Shown here: one piece after another, positions 1 to 9,189 of the stretch
Numbering within the stretch: the stretch's first letter is position 1
How the letters are laid out: the number at the start of each line of letters is the position of its first letter
Assembly (NCBI RefSeq): GCF_964063345.1
Contig: NZ_OZ061318.1
Coordinates: forward strand, 5,022,001-5,086,000
Length of the DNA: 64,000 bases
From: Pseudomonas lini
GTDB lineage: Bacteria; Pseudomonadota; Gammaproteobacteria; Pseudomonadales; Pseudomonadaceae
Reading direction: 5' to 3'
Position numbers and translations under genes: made by a program
The notes under the pieces: model-generated
Told to the model about the DNA's origin: nothing
What the model saw: the letters and a program-made list of their open reading frames with translations, nothing else
Databases searched by the model: none

Positions 1-1941
1 GTGTTGGCGGCGCATTTGCAGCGGCTCGGCGCACCGCACCGGATTCGCTCCGGCAGCCAGCCGATGATCAATCGTGTGGACTACCTGCATGATGAGCCGG
101 CCATGGTCTCGATCGTCATTGCGACCCGCGATGAACTGAGTTCCCTGGAGCGTTGCATCGAAAGTCTGTTGGAGAAAACCGCCTGCCAACGCTATGAAGT
201 TCTCATTGTCGACAATGGCAGCACTGCTGTTGATGCCTGCAACTGGCTGTCGGCCATGGAGCAAATGGGCAGTGACAAACTTCGGGTGTTGCACTGTGAT
301 CATGGCGACAATCTGGCGGCAGTGCAGAACTTCGCTACCGGCCACGCCCGTGGTGACTATTTGTTGTTTCTCAGTCCCTACAGCATCGTCGTCAATCCTG
401 ACTGGCTCGACGAGTTGCTCAACCACGCTCAGCGTCCGGAAGTCGGCGTGGTCGGCGGTCGGCTGGTGAGTCCGCAAGGGCGTATCGAGGGAACGGCCCA
501 GGTACTGGGGTTGCGGGGTGTCATTGGTGTTCCCAATCGTGGCGAGCCACTCAATACGTCGGGTTACATGCAGCGCCAGCAGGCCGTGCAGAACTTCAGT
601 GCCGTGGGCATCGATTGCCTGCTGGTGCGCAAGAAGGTTTTTGATGATCTGCACGGCCTGGACGAGCAAAATCTGGCGCAAACACTTAATGGCGCTGACT
701 TTTGCCTGCGTGTGAAGCAAAACGGATACCTGGTGGTGTGGACTCCCTACGCCGAATTGATGCGAGTGGTTCCATCCTCTGCCTTCAATCCAGCTCCCAG
801 GGTATTGCAGGCAGAGCAACACAGTTTTTACCAGCGATGGTTGCCGGTGATAGCCAGGGACCCGGCCTACAATCCCAATCTGAGTCTGGGCACCAGCAAC
901 TTCAGTCTGGAGCCGGGGTTCAAGGAGGGTTGGGACCCGTTCTCGCGTCAGCTTTTGCCAAAGATTCTGGCGATTCCAATCAATACCACTGCAGTGGGCC
1001 ATTACCGGGTTGCCCAGCCGTTCCGTGAATTGGAGGCGGCCGGGCGCGTGGTGGGGCACCTGAGTTATCACACGCCGACAGACATTGACCTTGAACGGTG
1101 CTCCCCCGACGTGATCGTGTTGCAGGGGCGTTATAGCCAGAATGCGGTCGATGAGGTTGAGCGAGTCAAAAACTGTTCGAACGCTTTGCGCATCTTCGAA
1201 CTTGACGATTATGTGATTGATGTCCCGAAAAAAAACGCGCACCTGCGCAAGGCCGAGGTCGGGGTCGATAAAATAGTGCGCCGTGGCATAGGGCTGTGTG
1301 ATCGGGTTGTGGTCTCGACCCAGCCTTTGGCCGATGCATTGCGGGACATGCATCACGATATCCGGGTCGTCCCGAACATGCTTGCGCCGCACCTCTGGAC
1401 CGGGCTCACCAGTCAGCGCCGCACCTCTCGCAAACCTCGCGTGGGTTGGGGCGGCGGGACGAGTCATGATGGAGACCTGGCGATCATTGCGGACGTGGTA
1501 CGCCTGCTGGCCAACGAAGTCGAATGGGTGTTCTTCGGCATGTGTCCGCCGGCTTTGCGTCCATTTGTCCATGAGTTCCATCCCAGCATCGGCCTGCAGG
1601 CCTATCCGGCCAAATTGGCCAGCCTGAACCTCGATCTGGCACTGGCGCCGCTGGAATTTCACATCTTCAACGACTGCAAGAGCAACCTGCGTCTGCTGGA
1701 GTACGGCGCCTGCGGTTATCCGGTGATCTGCACCGACACTGAAGCCTATCGCGGCTATTTGCCCTGCACCAAGGTCGTGAGCAACAGCACCGAGGAATGG
1801 CTCGAGGCAATCCGCATGCACCTGTCCGACCCTGATGCGAGCTACCGCATGGGCGATGCGCTGCGCGAAGAAGTGCTGCGCGATTACATGCTCAAGGGCA
1901 ACAACCTCAACTACTGGGTCGAGGGCTGGTTGCCAAACTGA
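1..1941 (+). CDS. Two-domain flagellin-type glycosyltransferase, 5' end cut by window edge
   Basis: Cytoplasmic glycosyltransferase, probably acting on flagellin. Residues about 34-250 look like a GT-A family 2 domain (SIVIATRDE near the start, a VDNGS motif, a conserved PEVGVVG stretch). Residues about 320-640 look like a GT-B domain of the GT4 type (GHYRVAQPF, VGWGGGTSHDGD, then an LLEYGACGYPVI segment typical of a nucleotide-sugar site). The frame is open to base 1, so the GTG at position 1 is probably internal and the true start lies upstream. Its GT2 part resembles the C-terminal domain of the glycosyltransferase at 11911. The position upstream of sugar-synthesis genes and fliC matches the fgt genes of Pseudomonas flagellin glycosylation islands. 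The exact sugar transferred cannot be told. Confidence 0.85.
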   Translation: MLAAHLQRLGAPHRIRSGSQPMINRVDYLHDEPAMVSIVIATRDELSSLERCIESLLEKTACQRYEVLIVDNGSTAVDACNWLSAMEQMGSDKLRVLHCDHGDNLAAVQNFATGHARGDYLLFLSPYSIVVNPDWLDELLNHAQRPEVGVVGGRLVSPQGRIEGTAQVLGLRGVIGVPNRGEPLNTSGYMQRQQAVQNFSAVGIDCLLVRKKVFDDLHGLDEQNLAQTLNGADFCLRVKQNGYLVVWTPYAELMRVVPSSAFNPAPRVLQAEQHSFYQRWLPVIARDPAYNPNLSLGTSNFSLEPGFKEGWDPFSRQLLPKILAIPINTTAVGHYRVAQPFRELEAAGRVVGHLSYHTPTDIDLERCSPDVIVLQGRYSQNAVDEVERVKNCSNALRIFELDDYVIDVPKKNAHLRKAEVGVDKIVRRGIGLCDRVVVSTQPLADALRDMHHDIRVVPNMLAPHLWTGLTSQRRTSRKPRVGWGGGTSHDGDLAIIADVVRLLANEVEWVFFGMCPPALRPFVHEFHPSIGLQAYPAKLASLNLDLALAPLEFHIFNDCKSNLRLLEYGACGYPVICTDTEAYRGYLPCTKVVSNSTEEWLEAIRMHLSDPDASYRMGDALREEVLRDYMLKGNNLNYWVEGWLPN

Positions 1942-1967
1942 TCCAGCATTGACGTTCACTTTCTATT

Positions 1968-1996
1968 CAGGCGGCCTTCGGTCGCCTGTTTTGTTT
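1968..1996 (+). terminator. Rho-independent terminator after the first glycosyltransferase
   Basis: A six-base-pair perfect stem (CAGGCG at 1968-1973 with CGCCTG at 1983-1988), extended inward by further pairs around a short TTC loop, is followed by TTTTGTTTG. It lies 27 bases after the stop codon and separates this gene from the RTX gene. Confidence 0.8.
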
Positions 1997-2031
1997 GTGT
2001 CGGTGGCGTTAAAGATTTTGCAGTGGTGGTC

Positions 2032-2059
2032 TCAAGCTTAGTGTCGTTTGTGTCGATAA
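2032..2059 (+). promoter_or_regulatory. Candidate sigma-28 (FliA) promoter of the RTX gene
   Basis: TCAA at 2032-2035 and GTCGATAA at 2052-2059 resemble the FliA consensus TAAA-N15-GCCGATAA. The -10 has 7 of 8 matches. The spacer is 16 rather than 15, which weakens the call. The same TCAA form of the -35 is used by the fliC promoter in this window. The expected transcript start is about 95 bases before the RTX start codon. Confidence 0.35.
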
Positions 2060-2163
2060 ATCGCCAAGGCTTCGTTTATTGAAAGATTCGTCAGTGACCT
2101 GCGTTTGCAGGTCGTTGTGGCGGCAGGTATCTGGTTCAACAACATGGCAAGGAAGATGTCGCA

Positions 2164-5100
2164 ATGACAGTGATAGACGGGACAAACGGCGTGGATACGC
2201 TGACAGGTACCAGCGGTGATGACGAGATCAATGCGCTGGGTGGCGATGATGTGATCATGGGGAGTGCCGGTGCGGATGCGCTGGATGGCGGTACCGGTGC
2301 CGATACGGTCGATTATTCGACGTCGGCCGCCGGAGTAAACGTTGAGGTCCGTTTTGGTACGGGCGTGGCCGGGTGGGGCGGGGATGCGGAGGGGGATACC
2401 CTGGCCAACATCGAGAACGTCATCGGTTCGGCGTTCAACGACACCTTCGCCGTCGGCCCGGATCACACCGCACCGACGATCACACTGGAAGGCGGTGCCG
2501 GCGACGATATCTACTACATCAACAACGGCGCTACAGCGTCCATCGTCGAATTGGCCGATGGCGGCAATGATGAAGTGCGCGTGTCGGTGATCAACCCCAG
2601 CAACACCTACATGGCGGAGAACATCGAGCGTCTGACCTATGTCGGCAGCGAGGACTTCACCGGCTGGGGCAATGCCAACGACAACGTCATCGTCGGTAAT
2701 TCGGGCAACGACACGCTGTACGGCGGCGCGGGCGCGGACCAGTTCATCGGCGGTGCCGGTTATGACACCGTCGGTTATACCGACAGCAGCGTGGCGATGA
2801 ACATCAACCTGAAGACCGGGGTGTACTCCGGAATCGGGGCGGGCGATACCTTTACCGACATCGAAGCGATCAAGGGTTCGAACTACGACGACATCCTTGT
2901 CGGCGATGGACTGGGCATGGATTTCGATGGCGGGGCCGGTAACGACACGGTCGATTACTCTACCTCGGCCACCGGCGTCAACGTTGAGGTCCGTTTTGGC
3001 ACGGGCATCGCTGGCAGCGGCGGGGATGCCGAAGGCAGCACCCTGGCCAACATCGAGAACGTCATCGGTTCGGCGTTCAACGACACCTTCGCCGTCGGCC
3101 CGGATCACACCGCCCCCACGATCACACTGGAAGGCGGTGCCGGCGACGACATCTACTACATCAACAACGGCGCTACCGCGTCCATCGTCGAGCAGGCCGA
3201 TGGCGGCAATGACGAAGTGCGCGTGTCGGTGATCAACCCCAGCAACACCTACATGGCGGAGAACATCGAGCGTCTGACCTATGTCGGCAGTGAAGACTTC
3301 ACCGGCTGGGGCAATGCCAACGACAACGTCATCGTCGGTAATTCGGGCAACGACACGCTGTACGGCGGCGCGGGCGCGGACCAGTTCATCGGCGGTGCCG
3401 GTTATGACACCGTCGGTTATACCGACAGCAGCGTGGCGATGAACATCAACCTGAAGACCGGGGTGTACTCCGGAATCGGGGCGGGCGATACCTTTACCGA
3501 CATCGAAGCGATCAAGGGTTCGAACTACGACGACACCTTTGTCGGCGATGGTCAGGGCATGGATTTCGATGGCGGGGCCGGTAACGACACGGTCGATTAC
3601 TCTACCTCGGCCACCGGCGTCAACGTTGAGGTCCGCTTTGGTACGGGCGTGGTGGGTAGCGGCGGGGATGCCGAAGGCAGCACCCTGGCCAACATCGAGA
3701 ACGTCATCGGTTCGGCGTTCAACGACACCTTCGCCGTCGGCCCGGATCACACCGCACCGACGATCACACTGGAAGGCGGTGCCGGCGACGATATCTACTA
3801 CATCAACAACGGCGCTACAGCGTCCATCGTCGAATTGGCCGATGGCGGCAATGATGAAGTGCGCGTGTCGGTGATCAACCCCAGCAACACCTACATGGCG
3901 GAGAACATCGAGCGTCTGACCTATGTCGGCAGCGAGGACTTCACCGGTTGGGGCAATGCCAATAACAACATCATCGCCGGTGGTTCGGGTAACGACATAC
4001 TGTACGGTGGTTCGGGCAACGATACGCTGTACGGTGGCGTGGGTGCTGACCAGTTCATCGGCGGCGCCGGTTATGACACGGCGGGTTATACCGACAGCAC
4101 CGTGGCGATGACCATCAACCTGAAGACCGGGGTGTACTCCGGGATCGGGGCGGGCGATACCTTCACCGACATCGAAGCGATCAAGGGGTCGAGCTACAAC
4201 GACATTTTCTATGGTGGTACCACCGCCATGGGCCTGGACGGTGCCGTTGGGCAGGATCTGGTCAGTTACGAGCTTTCGGACGCCGCGGTGACCATCGACC
4301 TGACCACCAATGCCAACGCCGGTGATGCCGAGGGTGACACCTTCACCAACATCGAGTTCTTTCAGGGCAGCAACTTTGATGACACGTTGTTGGGGTCGCG
4401 GTTCGGTGACGTCTTTATCGGTGGTGCAGGTGCGGATGTGATTGACGGCCGCGACGGTCAGGACAGCGCCATGTACATCACCAGTGCCAGCGCCGTGAAC
4501 ATCAACCTGTTGACTGGCGTCAATCAGGGTGGCGATGCGCAAGGTGATGTATTGAGCAACATCGAGCGCGTAGTGGGCAGTCACTTCAATGACACCCTGA
4601 CCGGTGATGCCAACGTCAACTACCTTGAAGGCGGGTTGGGTAACGACGTCATCTATGGTGGCGACGGCAACGATTACCTCTACGGCGGGCTGGTGTCCCA
4701 GATCGGGCCATTCACGCTTGATGGTCTGATCAATGGGCCGCAGGCTGACACCTTGTATGGCGGCAATGGCAACGACACCATTGTCACCGCTGGCAACGAC
4801 GAGGGCAGCCAGGCCTATGGTGAGGCTGGGGGCGACGTCATCACGGTGGTGCATGGCATGGCCGACGGTGGTGACGGTAACGATCTGCTGACCGGCACGG
4901 GCTCGGGCTTTTCGCTGTTTGGTGGTGCTGGCGATGACAATCTGGTTCTGCAAGCCAGTGGCTCGGCCTTTGGTGGCGAGGGTGACGATACCTACAACGT
5001 CGACACCTCGGCATTGGTGACGATCCAGGACGATGGTGTCAGCGTCTCCGACAAAATAGTGCTGTCGTACATCAGCAGTGCCGAACTGCTGGTTGATCGA

Positions 5101-5277
5101 GTCGGTAATGACCTCTACCTGCACCGATCGAGTGTTAGTCCAGGAGAGGTTCCGCAGGAAGGTGTACAGCTCAAGGACTGGTTTGCCGGTTCCGATACCA
5201 TCGAGCAAATCCAGACCGCGGATGGACAGCTCTTCAGCTTGCCAGCCAACGGCGATGCATTTGCCATGTTTGGATGA
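2164..5277 (+). CDS. RTX (hemolysin-type calcium-binding repeat) secreted protein
   Basis: A 1037-residue acidic protein made largely of glycine/aspartate nonapeptides of the GGxGxDxxx type, which bind calcium and fold as a parallel beta-roll after export. There is no N-terminal signal peptide. The C-terminus has a DWFAGSDTIEQIQTADG segment like the hemolysin-type calcium-binding related domain and ends in a DAFAMFG tail, as expected for type I secretion. No protease, lipase or other catalytic motif is visible. Residues about 49-700 consist of three near-identical 214-residue units. No ABC exporter or TolC partner is encoded nearby. The ATG follows GGAAGATGTCGCA, a weak Shine-Dalgarno. It is probably a surface or matrix protein; serralysin- or adhesin-like activity cannot be shown. 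Confidence 0.85.
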   Translation: MTVIDGTNGVDTLTGTSGDDEINALGGDDVIMGSAGADALDGGTGADTVDYSTSAAGVNVEVRFGTGVAGWGGDAEGDTLANIENVIGSAFNDTFAVGPDHTAPTITLEGGAGDDIYYINNGATASIVELADGGNDEVRVSVINPSNTYMAENIERLTYVGSEDFTGWGNANDNVIVGNSGNDTLYGGAGADQFIGGAGYDTVGYTDSSVAMNINLKTGVYSGIGAGDTFTDIEAIKGSNYDDILVGDGLGMDFDGGAGNDTVDYSTSATGVNVEVRFGTGIAGSGGDAEGSTLANIENVIGSAFNDTFAVGPDHTAPTITLEGGAGDDIYYINNGATASIVEQADGGNDEVRVSVINPSNTYMAENIERLTYVGSEDFTGWGNANDNVIVGNSGNDTLYGGAGADQFIGGAGYDTVGYTDSSVAMNINLKTGVYSGIGAGDTFTDIEAIKGSNYDDTFVGDGQGMDFDGGAGNDTVDYSTSATGVNVEVRFGTGVVGSGGDAEGSTLANIENVIGSAFNDTFAVGPDHTAPTITLEGGAGDDIYYINNGATASIVELADGGNDEVRVSVINPSNTYMAENIERLTYVGSEDFTGWGNANNNIIAGGSGNDILYGGSGNDTLYGGVGADQFIGGAGYDTAGYTDSTVAMTINLKTGVYSGIGAGDTFTDIEAIKGSSYNDIFYGGTTAMGLDGAVGQDLVSYELSDAAVTIDLTTNANAGDAEGDTFTNIEFFQGSNFDDTLLGSRFGDVFIGGAGADVIDGRDGQDSAMYITSASAVNINLLTGVNQGGDAQGDVLSNIERVVGSHFNDTLTGDANVNYLEGGLGNDVIYGGDGNDYLYGGLVSQIGPFTLDGLINGPQADTLYGGNGNDTIVTAGNDEGSQAYGEAGGDVITVVHGMADGGDGNDLLTGTGSGFSLFGGAGDDNLVLQASGSAFGGEGDDTYNVDTSALVTIQDDGVSVSDKIVLSYISSAELLVDRVGNDLYLHRSSVSPGEVPQEGVQLKDWFAGSDTIEQIQTADGQLFSLPANGDAFAMFG
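2308..4260 (+). repeat. Three tandem 642-bp repeats inside the RTX gene
   Basis: Units begin at 2308, 2950 and 3592, exactly 642 bp (214 codons) apart, each opening with VDYSTSA. Units one and two differ at only scattered bases. Unit three carries an extra 27 bp (about 3981-4007) that adds one RTX nonapeptide, and it becomes divergent after about 4200. The near identity at DNA level implies recent duplication or gene conversion, and copy number may vary between strains. Confidence 0.95.
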
Positions 5278-5334
5278 TCCTGGAATTCAATGCCCTCAAT
5301 TCTGAATCCAGATTGAAGGCTTGATACTCCGCTG

Positions 5335-5379
5335 AAGGGGATGACTCCGGTTGCTGTTGACCGGGCTCAGCCCCTTTTT
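5335..5379 (+). terminator. Probable terminator after the RTX gene
   Basis: AAGGGG at 5335-5340 pairs with CCCCTT at 5371-5376 and is followed by TTT. An inner CCGGT/ACCGG stem lies at 5347-5351 and 5360-5364. The outer and inner stems are separated by an internal loop, so this is less clean than the other terminators in the window. Confidence 0.5.
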
Positions 5380-5417
5380 CATGCCTGATTACGCCGACGA
5401 CGCGGGGCCCACCGAGC

Positions 5418-5433
5418 TGGCGCGTTTCCTGCA
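5418..5433 (+). promoter_or_regulatory. Candidate sigma-54 promoter of the glycosylation operon
   Basis: TGGCGCGTTTCCTGCA keeps the invariant GG-N10-GC spacing of RpoN promoters (consensus TGGCACG-N4-TTGCA), with changes at one -24 base and one -12 base. It lies about 140 bases before rfbF, the first gene of the long operon. The rest of 5278-5571 shows only the RTX terminator. Confidence 0.35.
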
Positions 5434-5571
5434 AGTCCCCCTCAAATCGCCATAAAACGAGCGCTTGCGGCCGGTACGCCAGCGCCTGACACGGCAGAGC
5501 GTTTTAGCCAGACAGCCCGCAAAAGCCTGAAATAGCTTGGCCGAGCTCTGTGAAGAACAAGAGGGGAGACG

Positions 5572-6345
5572 ATGAAGGCAGTAATTCTGGCGGGTGGCCT
5601 GGGCACGCGCATCAGCGAAGAGTCGCACCTCAAGCCCAAGCCGATGATCGAGATCGGCGGCAAGCCAATTCTTTGGCACATCATGAAACAGTACTCCGCC
5701 CACGGGATTCATGACTTCGTGATTTGCCTTGGCTACAAGGGCTATGCGATCAAGGACTTCTTCGCCAATTACTTCCTGCACACTTCCGACGTCACCTTCG
5801 ACATGCGCAACAACCGCATGGACGTGCATCAGAACTACAGCGAGCCGTGGAGCGTCACCCTCATCGACACCGGCGAGGAAACCATGACCGGTGGCCGCTT
5901 GCTGCGCGCCGGTCGTTACCTTAAGGATGAAGACGCCTTCTGCTTTACCTACGGCGACGGCGTCTCCGATATCAATATCCGTCAACTGGTCGACTACCAC
6001 AGCGCCCACGGTCGTCTGGCGACCGTCACTGCCGTACAACCGCCGGGCCGTTACGGTGCCCTGGAGCGTCACGGCGATCAGGTGCTCGGTTTCACCGAGA
6101 AGCCTCGTGGCGACGGTGGCTGGATCAATGGCGGTTTCTTTGTGCTTTCGCCGAAAGTGCTGCCGTACATCGGCGGTGATGACACCACCTGGGAAGCCGA
6201 GCCCTTGGCCCGTCTGGCCCAGGAAGAACAGTTGAAGGCCTTCGAGCACGAAGGCTTCTGGCATCCGATGGACACCCTGCGTGACAAGAACCACCTCGAA
6301 GCGTTGTGGCAGAGCGGGGAGGCCCCATGGAAGCAATGGGCCTGA
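5572..6345 (+). CDS. rfbF: Glucose-1-phosphate cytidylyltransferase
   Basis: Makes CDP-glucose from CTP and glucose 1-phosphate, the first step towards CDP-6-deoxyhexoses. The 257 residues match the family length. The N-terminus has the nucleotidyltransferase signature [13 protein letters not shown] followed by [23 protein letters not shown] supplies the metal-binding aspartates, and GFTEKP and INGGFFV are typical of the family. The start codon follows GAGGGGAGACG. It is the first gene of a long cistron run and its 3' end overlaps rfbG by 19 bases. No dTDP-sugar genes lie next to it, so the sugar made here is CDP-linked. Confidence 0.95.
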   Translation: MKAVILAGGLGTRISEESHLKPKPMIEIGGKPILWHIMKQYSAHGIHDFVICLGYKGYAIKDFFANYFLHTSDVTFDMRNNRMDVHQNYSEPWSVTLIDTGEETMTGGRLLRAGRYLKDEDAFCFTYGDGVSDINIRQLVDYHSAHGRLATVTAVQPPGRYGALERHGDQVLGFTEKPRGDGGWINGGFFVLSPKVLPYIGGDDTTWEAEPLARLAQEEQLKAFEHEGFWHPMDTLRDKNHLEALWQSGEAPWKQWA

Positions 6346-7409
6346 GTCCGGAATTCTGGCGCGGCAAGCGTGTCCTGCTGACCGGCCACACCGGTTTCAA
6401 GGGCAGCTGGCTGACGTTGTGGTTGCAAAGTCTCGGTGCCGAGGTCAGCGGGTTTTCGCTCGATCCATCCACCGAACCGAGCCTGTTCGAACTGGCCCGT
6501 GTGCATGAGGGCATTAACGATCAGCGCGGCGACCTGCGTGACCTCGGCGCCTTGCTGGAACTGATCGCCGACGTGCAGCCGGAAATCGTCCTGCACCTGG
6601 CGGCCCAACCGCTGGTGCGCGAAGGCTATCGCGATCCGCTCGGCACCTATTCCAGCAATGTCATGGGCACTCTCAACCTGCTCGAAGCGATCCGCCAGGT
6701 CGGCGGTGTGCGCGCCTGCGTATTGGTGACCACCGACAAGGTTTATGCGAACAAGGAATGGCTGTGGCCATACCGCGAGGACGAAGCCCTCGGCGGTCAC
6801 GACCCTTACAGCAGCAGTAAGGCCTGTTGCGAATTGCTCGCCCAGTCCTACGCCGCGTCGTTTTTTCCGGCTGACAAGTACGCCGAACACGGTCTGGCGT
6901 TGGCCACCGCGCGCGCCGGTAATGTGCTGGGCGGCGGGGACTTCGCTCCGGAACGCTTGATTCCTGACGTGCTCAAGGCCTGGTCCGCAGACCAGCCCGT
7001 GACCCTGCGCTACCCGCAAGCCGTGCGCCCGTGGCAGCACGCGCTGGAACCGCTGGCCGGTTATCTGCAATTGGCCGCTGGCCTCTATGAGCAAGGCCCG
7101 GCGTTTGCCGGTGCGTGGAACTTTGGCCCGAGCGAAGCGGACATGTGCAGCGTCGGCGAAGTGGTCGAGTTGCTCGCCAGCCGCTGGCCGCAAGCGCGCG
7201 GCTTGCGCATCGAGCCGAGTGATTTGCATGAAGCCGGTTTGTTGCGCCTGGACAGCAGCCGCGCCCGGCAACTGTTGGCCTGGCAACCACGCTGGTCGTT
7301 GCAGCAGTGCCTGACCCAGACCCTCGATTGGCACTTGGCCTGGCAGAACGGCGATGACATGCGTGAAGTCACCTTGGGTCAGTTGAACCTGTACCGAGGC
7401 GCGCTGTGA
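6327..7409 (+). CDS. rfbG: CDP-glucose 4,6-dehydratase
   Basis: Converts CDP-glucose to CDP-4-keto-6-deoxyglucose. It is an SDR enzyme with an NAD-binding GHTGFKGSW motif near residue 20 and the catalytic YSSSK (Y-x3-K) in [23 protein letters not shown] and [14 protein letters not shown] are typical of RfbG. I chose ATG 6327 because GGGGAGG stands at the right distance before it; a GTG at 6306 and an ATG at 6336 are alternatives. From 6327 the protein has 360 residues, the usual length. It overlaps rfbF upstream and the epimerase gene by four bases downstream. Confidence 0.95.
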   Translation: MEAMGLSPEFWRGKRVLLTGHTGFKGSWLTLWLQSLGAEVSGFSLDPSTEPSLFELARVHEGINDQRGDLRDLGALLELIADVQPEIVLHLAAQPLVREGYRDPLGTYSSNVMGTLNLLEAIRQVGGVRACVLVTTDKVYANKEWLWPYREDEALGGHDPYSSSKACCELLAQSYAASFFPADKYAEHGLALATARAGNVLGGGDFAPERLIPDVLKAWSADQPVTLRYPQAVRPWQHALEPLAGYLQLAAGLYEQGPAFAGAWNFGPSEADMCSVGEVVELLASRWPQARGLRIEPSDLHEAGLLRLDSSRARQLLAWQPRWSLQQCLTQTLDWHLAWQNGDDMREVTLGQLNLYRGAL

Positions 7410-7966
7410 GCGAATTTCTGTTGAAAGCCTTGCCGCTGGCCGGTCTGTTCAGCGTGCAGCACAAACGCTTCGAAGATGATCGCGGGCACTTCGCACGGCT
7501 GTTTTGCGAAGGCAGCCTGAGCGCTTTCGGCCAGCCGTTTCATATCCGCCAGATCAACCATTCCTGCACCCGCGAGCGGGGGAGTGTGCGCGGTCTGCAT
7601 TATCAAAATGCCAATGCGCCGGAAGCCAAGTTGATTACCTGCCTGCGCGGTGAGGTCTGGGATGTGGCAGTGGATTTGCGGCCCGACTCCGAGACCTTCC
7701 TGTCTTGGCACGCCGAGCACCTGAAGGCCGGGGATGGCCGCAGCTTGCTGATTCCGGCCGGGTTCGCCCACGGCTTCCAGACCCTCACCGACGACGCCGA
7801 ATTGCTCTACCTGCACAGCGCCGATTACACGCCTGCGCACGAGGGCGGTTTGAGCGTGAACGATCCACGGCTGGCCATCGCCTGGCCGCTGCCTGTCAAT
7901 AATCTGTCGGCCAGGGATTCCAGCCATCCCGCGCTCGATCAACACTTCGCTGGAGTGCGTCTATGA
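7406..7966 (+). CDS. RmlC-like sugar 3,5-epimerase (cupin)
   Basis: A 186-residue protein of the dTDP-4-dehydrorhamnose 3,5-epimerase family. It shows the DDRGHFARLF motif, INHSCTRERGSVRGLHYQ with the catalytic-type histidine, and the C-terminal VNDPRLAIAWPLP. Next to rfbF/rfbG it most likely epimerises CDP-4-keto-6-deoxyglucose at C3 and/or C5 instead of a dTDP sugar; this is inference from context. The GTG start lies within the stop of rfbG (GTGA overlap), which implies translational coupling. It also overlaps the following methyltransferase gene by four bases. Confidence 0.85.
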   Translation: MSEFLLKALPLAGLFSVQHKRFEDDRGHFARLFCEGSLSAFGQPFHIRQINHSCTRERGSVRGLHYQNANAPEAKLITCLRGEVWDVAVDLRPDSETFLSWHAEHLKAGDGRSLLIPAGFAHGFQTLTDDAELLYLHSADYTPAHEGGLSVNDPRLAIAWPLPVNNLSARDSSHPALDQHFAGVRL

Positions 7967-9189
7967 ACTGCCGTGGGTGCGCTGCACCGCTGAGCCTGCC
8001 GCTGATCGATCTCGGCACTTCGCCGCCATCCAACGCCTACGTGCGCGCCGATCAGCTGGAACAAGCCGAGCAATGGGTGCCATTGAAGGTTGCAGTGTGT
8101 CAGCAGTGCTGGTTGGTGCAGACCGAGGATTACACCCGCGCCGACAGCCTGTTCGACGCCGAGTATGCCTATTTCAGCTCGTTCTCCAGCACCTGGCTGG
8201 CCCATGCCGAGCGCTATGTGGCAGAGATGGTCGAGCGCTTCGGCCTGACCGCCGACAGCCGTGTGGTGGAAATCGCCGCCAACGACGGTTACCTGTTGCA
8301 GTACGTTGCCGGGCGCGGCATCCCTTGCCTGGGCGTCGAACCGACCCGCAGCACCGCGCAAGCGGCGCGGGAAAAAGGCCTGGAGATTCGCGAACTGTTC
8401 TTCGGTCGCGACACCGCCGCGCAGCTGAACAGCGAAGGCTGGGCCGCCGACCTGATGGCCGCCAACAACGTGTTGGCCCACGTCCCGGACATCAATGATT
8501 TCCTCGGTGGTTTTGCCTCCTTGCTCAAGCCGACCGGTGTGGCGACGTTCGAGTTTCCACAACTGCTGACGCTGATGGCGGGGCAGCAGTTCGACACGCT
8601 GTATCACGAGCACTATTCCTACTTGTCCCTGACCGCCGTGCAGGCATTGTGCGAGCGCAATGGGCTGGAAGTTTTCGATGTCAGTCAGCTGTCGACTCAT
8701 GGCGGTTCGCTGCGGGTGTTCGTCCAGCGCAAGGACGGTGAACGCCGCGCCGTACAACCGACCGTGCAGCAACAGTTGCAGGCCGAGCTGGAGGCCGGGG
8801 TGAAGACGCCCGAGTACTACGCGACCCTCGCGCCCGCCGCTGAACGCATCAAGCACGAACTGCTGCGTTTCCTGCTGCAGGCCAAGGCCGATGGCAAGCG
8901 TGTGGTCGGTTATGGCGCTGCGGCCAAGGGCAACACGTTGCTCAACTACGCCGGGGTCAAACCGGACCTGCTGGCCTGGGTTGCCGATGCCAATCCACAC
9001 AAACAGGGAAAGTACCTGCCGGGCAGTCGCATTCCAATCGTTTCGCCGGCGCAGATCGATCTGGAGAAACCGGATTACATCCTGGTGTTGCCGTGGAATC
9101 TGTTGCATGAAGTCAGTCAGCAACTGGCGCAGGTACGCCAGTGGGACGGCCGTTTCGTGATCGCCGTGCCTGAGTTGACCGTACTGTGA
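7963..9189 (+). CDS. SAM-dependent sugar C-methyltransferase (TylCIII-type)
   Basis: A 408-residue protein laid out like NDP-hexose 3-C-methyltransferases. The N-terminal zinc-binding module has CRGC at residues 3-6 and a second Cys-x2-Cys in VCQQCWLVQ, with DLGTSPPSNAYV between them. A central SAM-binding fold follows (VVEIAANDGYLL, then NNVLAHVPD), and a C-terminal domain contains VVGYGAAAKGNTLLNYAGV and DANPHKQGKYLPGSRIPI. Such enzymes add a methyl group to C3 of 4-keto-6-deoxy sugars. Here the substrate is presumably the CDP-4-keto-6-deoxyhexose made by the preceding genes. The length (about 410) and domain order fit the family closely. Four-base overlaps couple it to both neighbours. Confidence 0.85.
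   Translation: MNCRGCAAPLSLPLIDLGTSPPSNAYVRADQLEQAEQWVPLKVAVCQQCWLVQTEDYTRADSLFDAEYAYFSSFSSTWLAHAERYVAEMVERFGLTADSRVVEIAANDGYLLQYVAGRGIPCLGVEPTRSTAQAAREKGLEIRELFFGRDTAAQLNSEGWAADLMAANNVLAHVPDINDFLGGFASLLKPTGVATFEFPQLLTLMAGQQFDTLYHEHYSYLSLTAVQALCERNGLEVFDVSQLSTHGGSLRVFVQRKDGERRAVQPTVQQQLQAELEAGVKTPEYYATLAPAAERIKHELLRFLLQAKADGKRVVGYGAAAKGNTLLNYAGVKPDLLAWVADANPHKQGKYLPGSRIPIVSPAQIDLEKPDYILVLPWNLLHEVSQQLAQVRQWDGRFVIAVPELTVL

Noticed and set aside
2308..4260. Regular tandem repeats considered as a CRISPR or satellite array
   Set aside because: Units are 642 bp, in frame and coding for RTX motifs; there are no short direct repeats with unique spacers and no cas genes.
2038..5208. A 1056-codon open frame on the minus strand opposite the RTX gene
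   Set aside because: It is an antisense artefact: the Gly/Asp-rich repeats of the RTX gene leave the opposite strand free of stops. The translated product is only Val/Asp/Gly/His-rich repeats without a known fold, and the + strand frame has clear RTX motifs.
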